Below are positions 62,998 to 64,000 of a DNA stretch of 64,000 bases, piece after piece. The notes beneath the pieces were generated by a model that saw only the letters and a list, made by a program, of their open reading frames with translations, was not told the origin of the DNA and made no database searches. This DNA comes from an uncultured Armatimonadota bacterium (GTDB lineage: Bacteria; Armatimonadota; Fimbriimonadia; Fimbriimonadales; Fimbriimonadaceae), in assembly GCA_903833215.1 (NCBI GenBank), contig CAILEM010000073.1, positions 1-64,000 of the forward strand, read 5' to 3'. The translations under genes were made by a program, and so were the position numbers. Every line of letters starts with the position of its first letter. The first letter of the stretch is position 1.

Positions 62998-64000
62998 GCG
63001 AAATTCAAAGAATCACACTCGACAACGGCGTTCGCGTACTCGTGGAGCCAGTTGGACACGTAAAGTCGGCCGCCATAGGGCTCTGGTGCAAAACCGGGAG
63101 CCGCCATGAACTGGACAACGAGGCAGGAATCACCCACCTGATTGAGCACATGCTCTTCAAAGGGACGGAAAAGCGTACTGCGAAGCAGATTGCTGAGGCA
63201 ATCGAGGGCCAGGGCGGATCGCTCAACGCTTTCACGGACAAAGAGTCGACCTGCTACTACTGCCGCACCCTCGCTGACGATGTCGCCAACGGAGTTGATG
63301 TCCTAAGCGACATGATGCTCCATTCGCTGATTGATCCTGAAGAACTCAACCGAGAAGAGGGGGTTGTCCTCGAAGAGATCAAGCGAAGTGTTGATGAGCC
63401 AAGCGATCACGTCCATGAACTTCACCTGGAGAACCGATGGGGCAAGCATCCCCTTGGCAAACCCATCATTGGCACTCCGGAATCCGTCGCCTCCTTTACT
63501 CCTGAGGACATCCGGCGCTACATGGACCGCCGCTACCGAGCCGAGAACGTCCTCCTATCCGTTGCCGGCAACGTGACAATAGATGAAGTTCGAAAAGCGG
63601 CCGAAGCAACCCTCGGCAAGATTCCTCACACAACTGTTGACACCGAACTTTCTCGACCGTCCGGAAAGGCCTCGAAGAATCAAATTAACAAAGATGTGGA
63701 GCAAGTGCATTTCTGCATTGGCACGGATGGAACATCCGTCTACGACAAGGACTACTACACTCTCGTCGTGATGGATTCTGCCCTCGGTGGCAGTATGTCA
63801 AGCCGCCTGTTCCAGGAAATCCGCGAGAAGCGAGGTTTGGTCTATTCGGTGGGCAGCTACACCCTAAGTTACAGTTCGGGCGGAGCGTTTACTGTGTATG
63901 GAGGAACGGGTCCACAGCATTGGGAACTCGTCCAAGAACTCGTCAGGGCAGAGTTTGACAAGATCATGGCTAGTGGCTGTGAGGAAGAAGAGCTGGCTCG
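62994..64000 (+). CDS. M16 family zinc peptidase (processing-peptidase-like), N-terminal part
   Basis: At least 335 residues, cut by the window end. The ATG at 62994 overlaps the FAH-like stop. The zinc site HLIEHMLFKGT (HxxEH) is complete, with the third ligand Glu in EEGVVLEEIKRSVDEPSDHVHE. ALGGSMSSRLFQEIREKRGLVYSV is the usual arginine/tyrosine segment of active M16 subunits. Bacterial relatives (YmxG/PqqL type) digest small peptides or process proteins; no signal peptide is seen, so it is probably cytoplasmic. Confidence 0.93.
   Translation, partial: MSEIQRITLDNGVRVLVEPVGHVKSAAIGLWCKTGSRHELDNEAGITHLIEHMLFKGTEKRTAKQIAEAIEGQGGSLNAFTDKESTCYYCRTLADDVANGVDVLSDMMLHSLIDPEELNREEGVVLEEIKRSVDEPSDHVHELHLENRWGKHPLGKPIIGTPESVASFTPEDIRRYMDRRYRAENVLLSVAGNVTIDEVRKAAEATLGKIPHTTVDTELSRPSGKASKNQINKDVEQVHFCIGTDGTSVYDKDYYTLVVMDSALGGSMSSRLFQEIREKRGLVYSVGSYTLSYSSGGAFTVYGGTGPQHWELVQELVRAEFDKIMASGCEEEELA

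Overview
The window looks like chromosomal DNA of a free-living, aerobic, diderm heterotroph. It carries LPS and lipoprotein functions (kdsA, lnt), a GT4/WecG-type polysaccharide set, and several gene pairs typical of the Planctomycetota / Verrucomicrobiota / Armatimonadota world: DUF1501 with PSCyt1-PSCyt2-LamG-PSD1 cytochromes, DUF1552 with DUF1592-type cytochromes, and DUF1800. With a compact gene layout, frequent GTG/TTG starts and many -10 boxes placed 6 nt before a start codon, I would guess Armatimonadota (Fimbriimonadia-like). That is inference only; there is no rRNA or marker set here to prove it.

Layout. 1-141: tail of an IS3-family transposase and a probable IS end. 232-660: a small membrane protein, then a 29-bp perfect inverted repeat inside a decayed reading frame. 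667-10565: a duplicated PSD1-cytochrome/DUF1501 pair, the copies separated by a DUF1003 membrane protein on the other strand. 10659-14860: exonuclease III, dihydroorotase, phosphoglycerate mutase, Lnt. 15017-16453: carotenoid-type desaturase. 16523-21220: a 1565-residue secreted beta-propeller/Ig-like repeat protein. 21482-25716: a cNMP-binding protein and a DUF1552/DUF1592 pair. 25872-28465: MBOAT wax-synthase-like acyltransferase and L-rhamnose isomerase, tail to tail. 28559-30630: groES-groEL under two CIRCE operators. 30951-33140: small orphan protein, DUF1800 protein, tRNA-Arg. 33144-39905: a GH18-deacetylase-GT2 fusion, a HGSNAT-like acyltransferase, a redoxin and MoeA. 39955-45919: a compact operon of histidine kinase, response regulator with an unrecognised output domain, orphan KdpD sensor/USP module, KimA-like potassium transporter and a small protein. 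46164-51226: unknown small protein, FeoAB, LolA-like protein, cobalamin adenosyltransferase, WecG glycosyltransferase. 51328-58660: SdhB, KdsA, DsbD-alpha-like protein, GT4, AXE1 esterase, NIL-domain protein, LeuA without its regulatory domain, a CTTTGCG-rich repeat region, PhzF, GNAT. 58765-64000: 2-oxoacid dehydrogenase E2, phenylalanine hydroxylase, two stand-alone receivers, FAH-like protein, and the start of an M16 peptidase.

How it fits together. The 39955-45919 operon reads as a self-contained potassium homeostasis unit: membrane sensing, a cytoplasmic KdpD/USP sensor and a KimA-type importer. The cytochrome/DUF1501, DUF1552/DUF1592 and DUF1800 genes form an exported degradative or redox repertoire with several members. 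groESL has a textbook HrcA/CIRCE arrangement. Many first-in-transcript genes seem to be leaderless (TAnnnT, 6 nt, start codon), while downstream operon genes carry Shine-Dalgarno sequences or overlapping ATGA/GTGA junctions. The strongest leads for something undescribed are the potassium operon with its new regulator output domain, the small IH(F/Y)VR paralogue family, the leaderless-promoter signature and the 29-bp inverted repeat.
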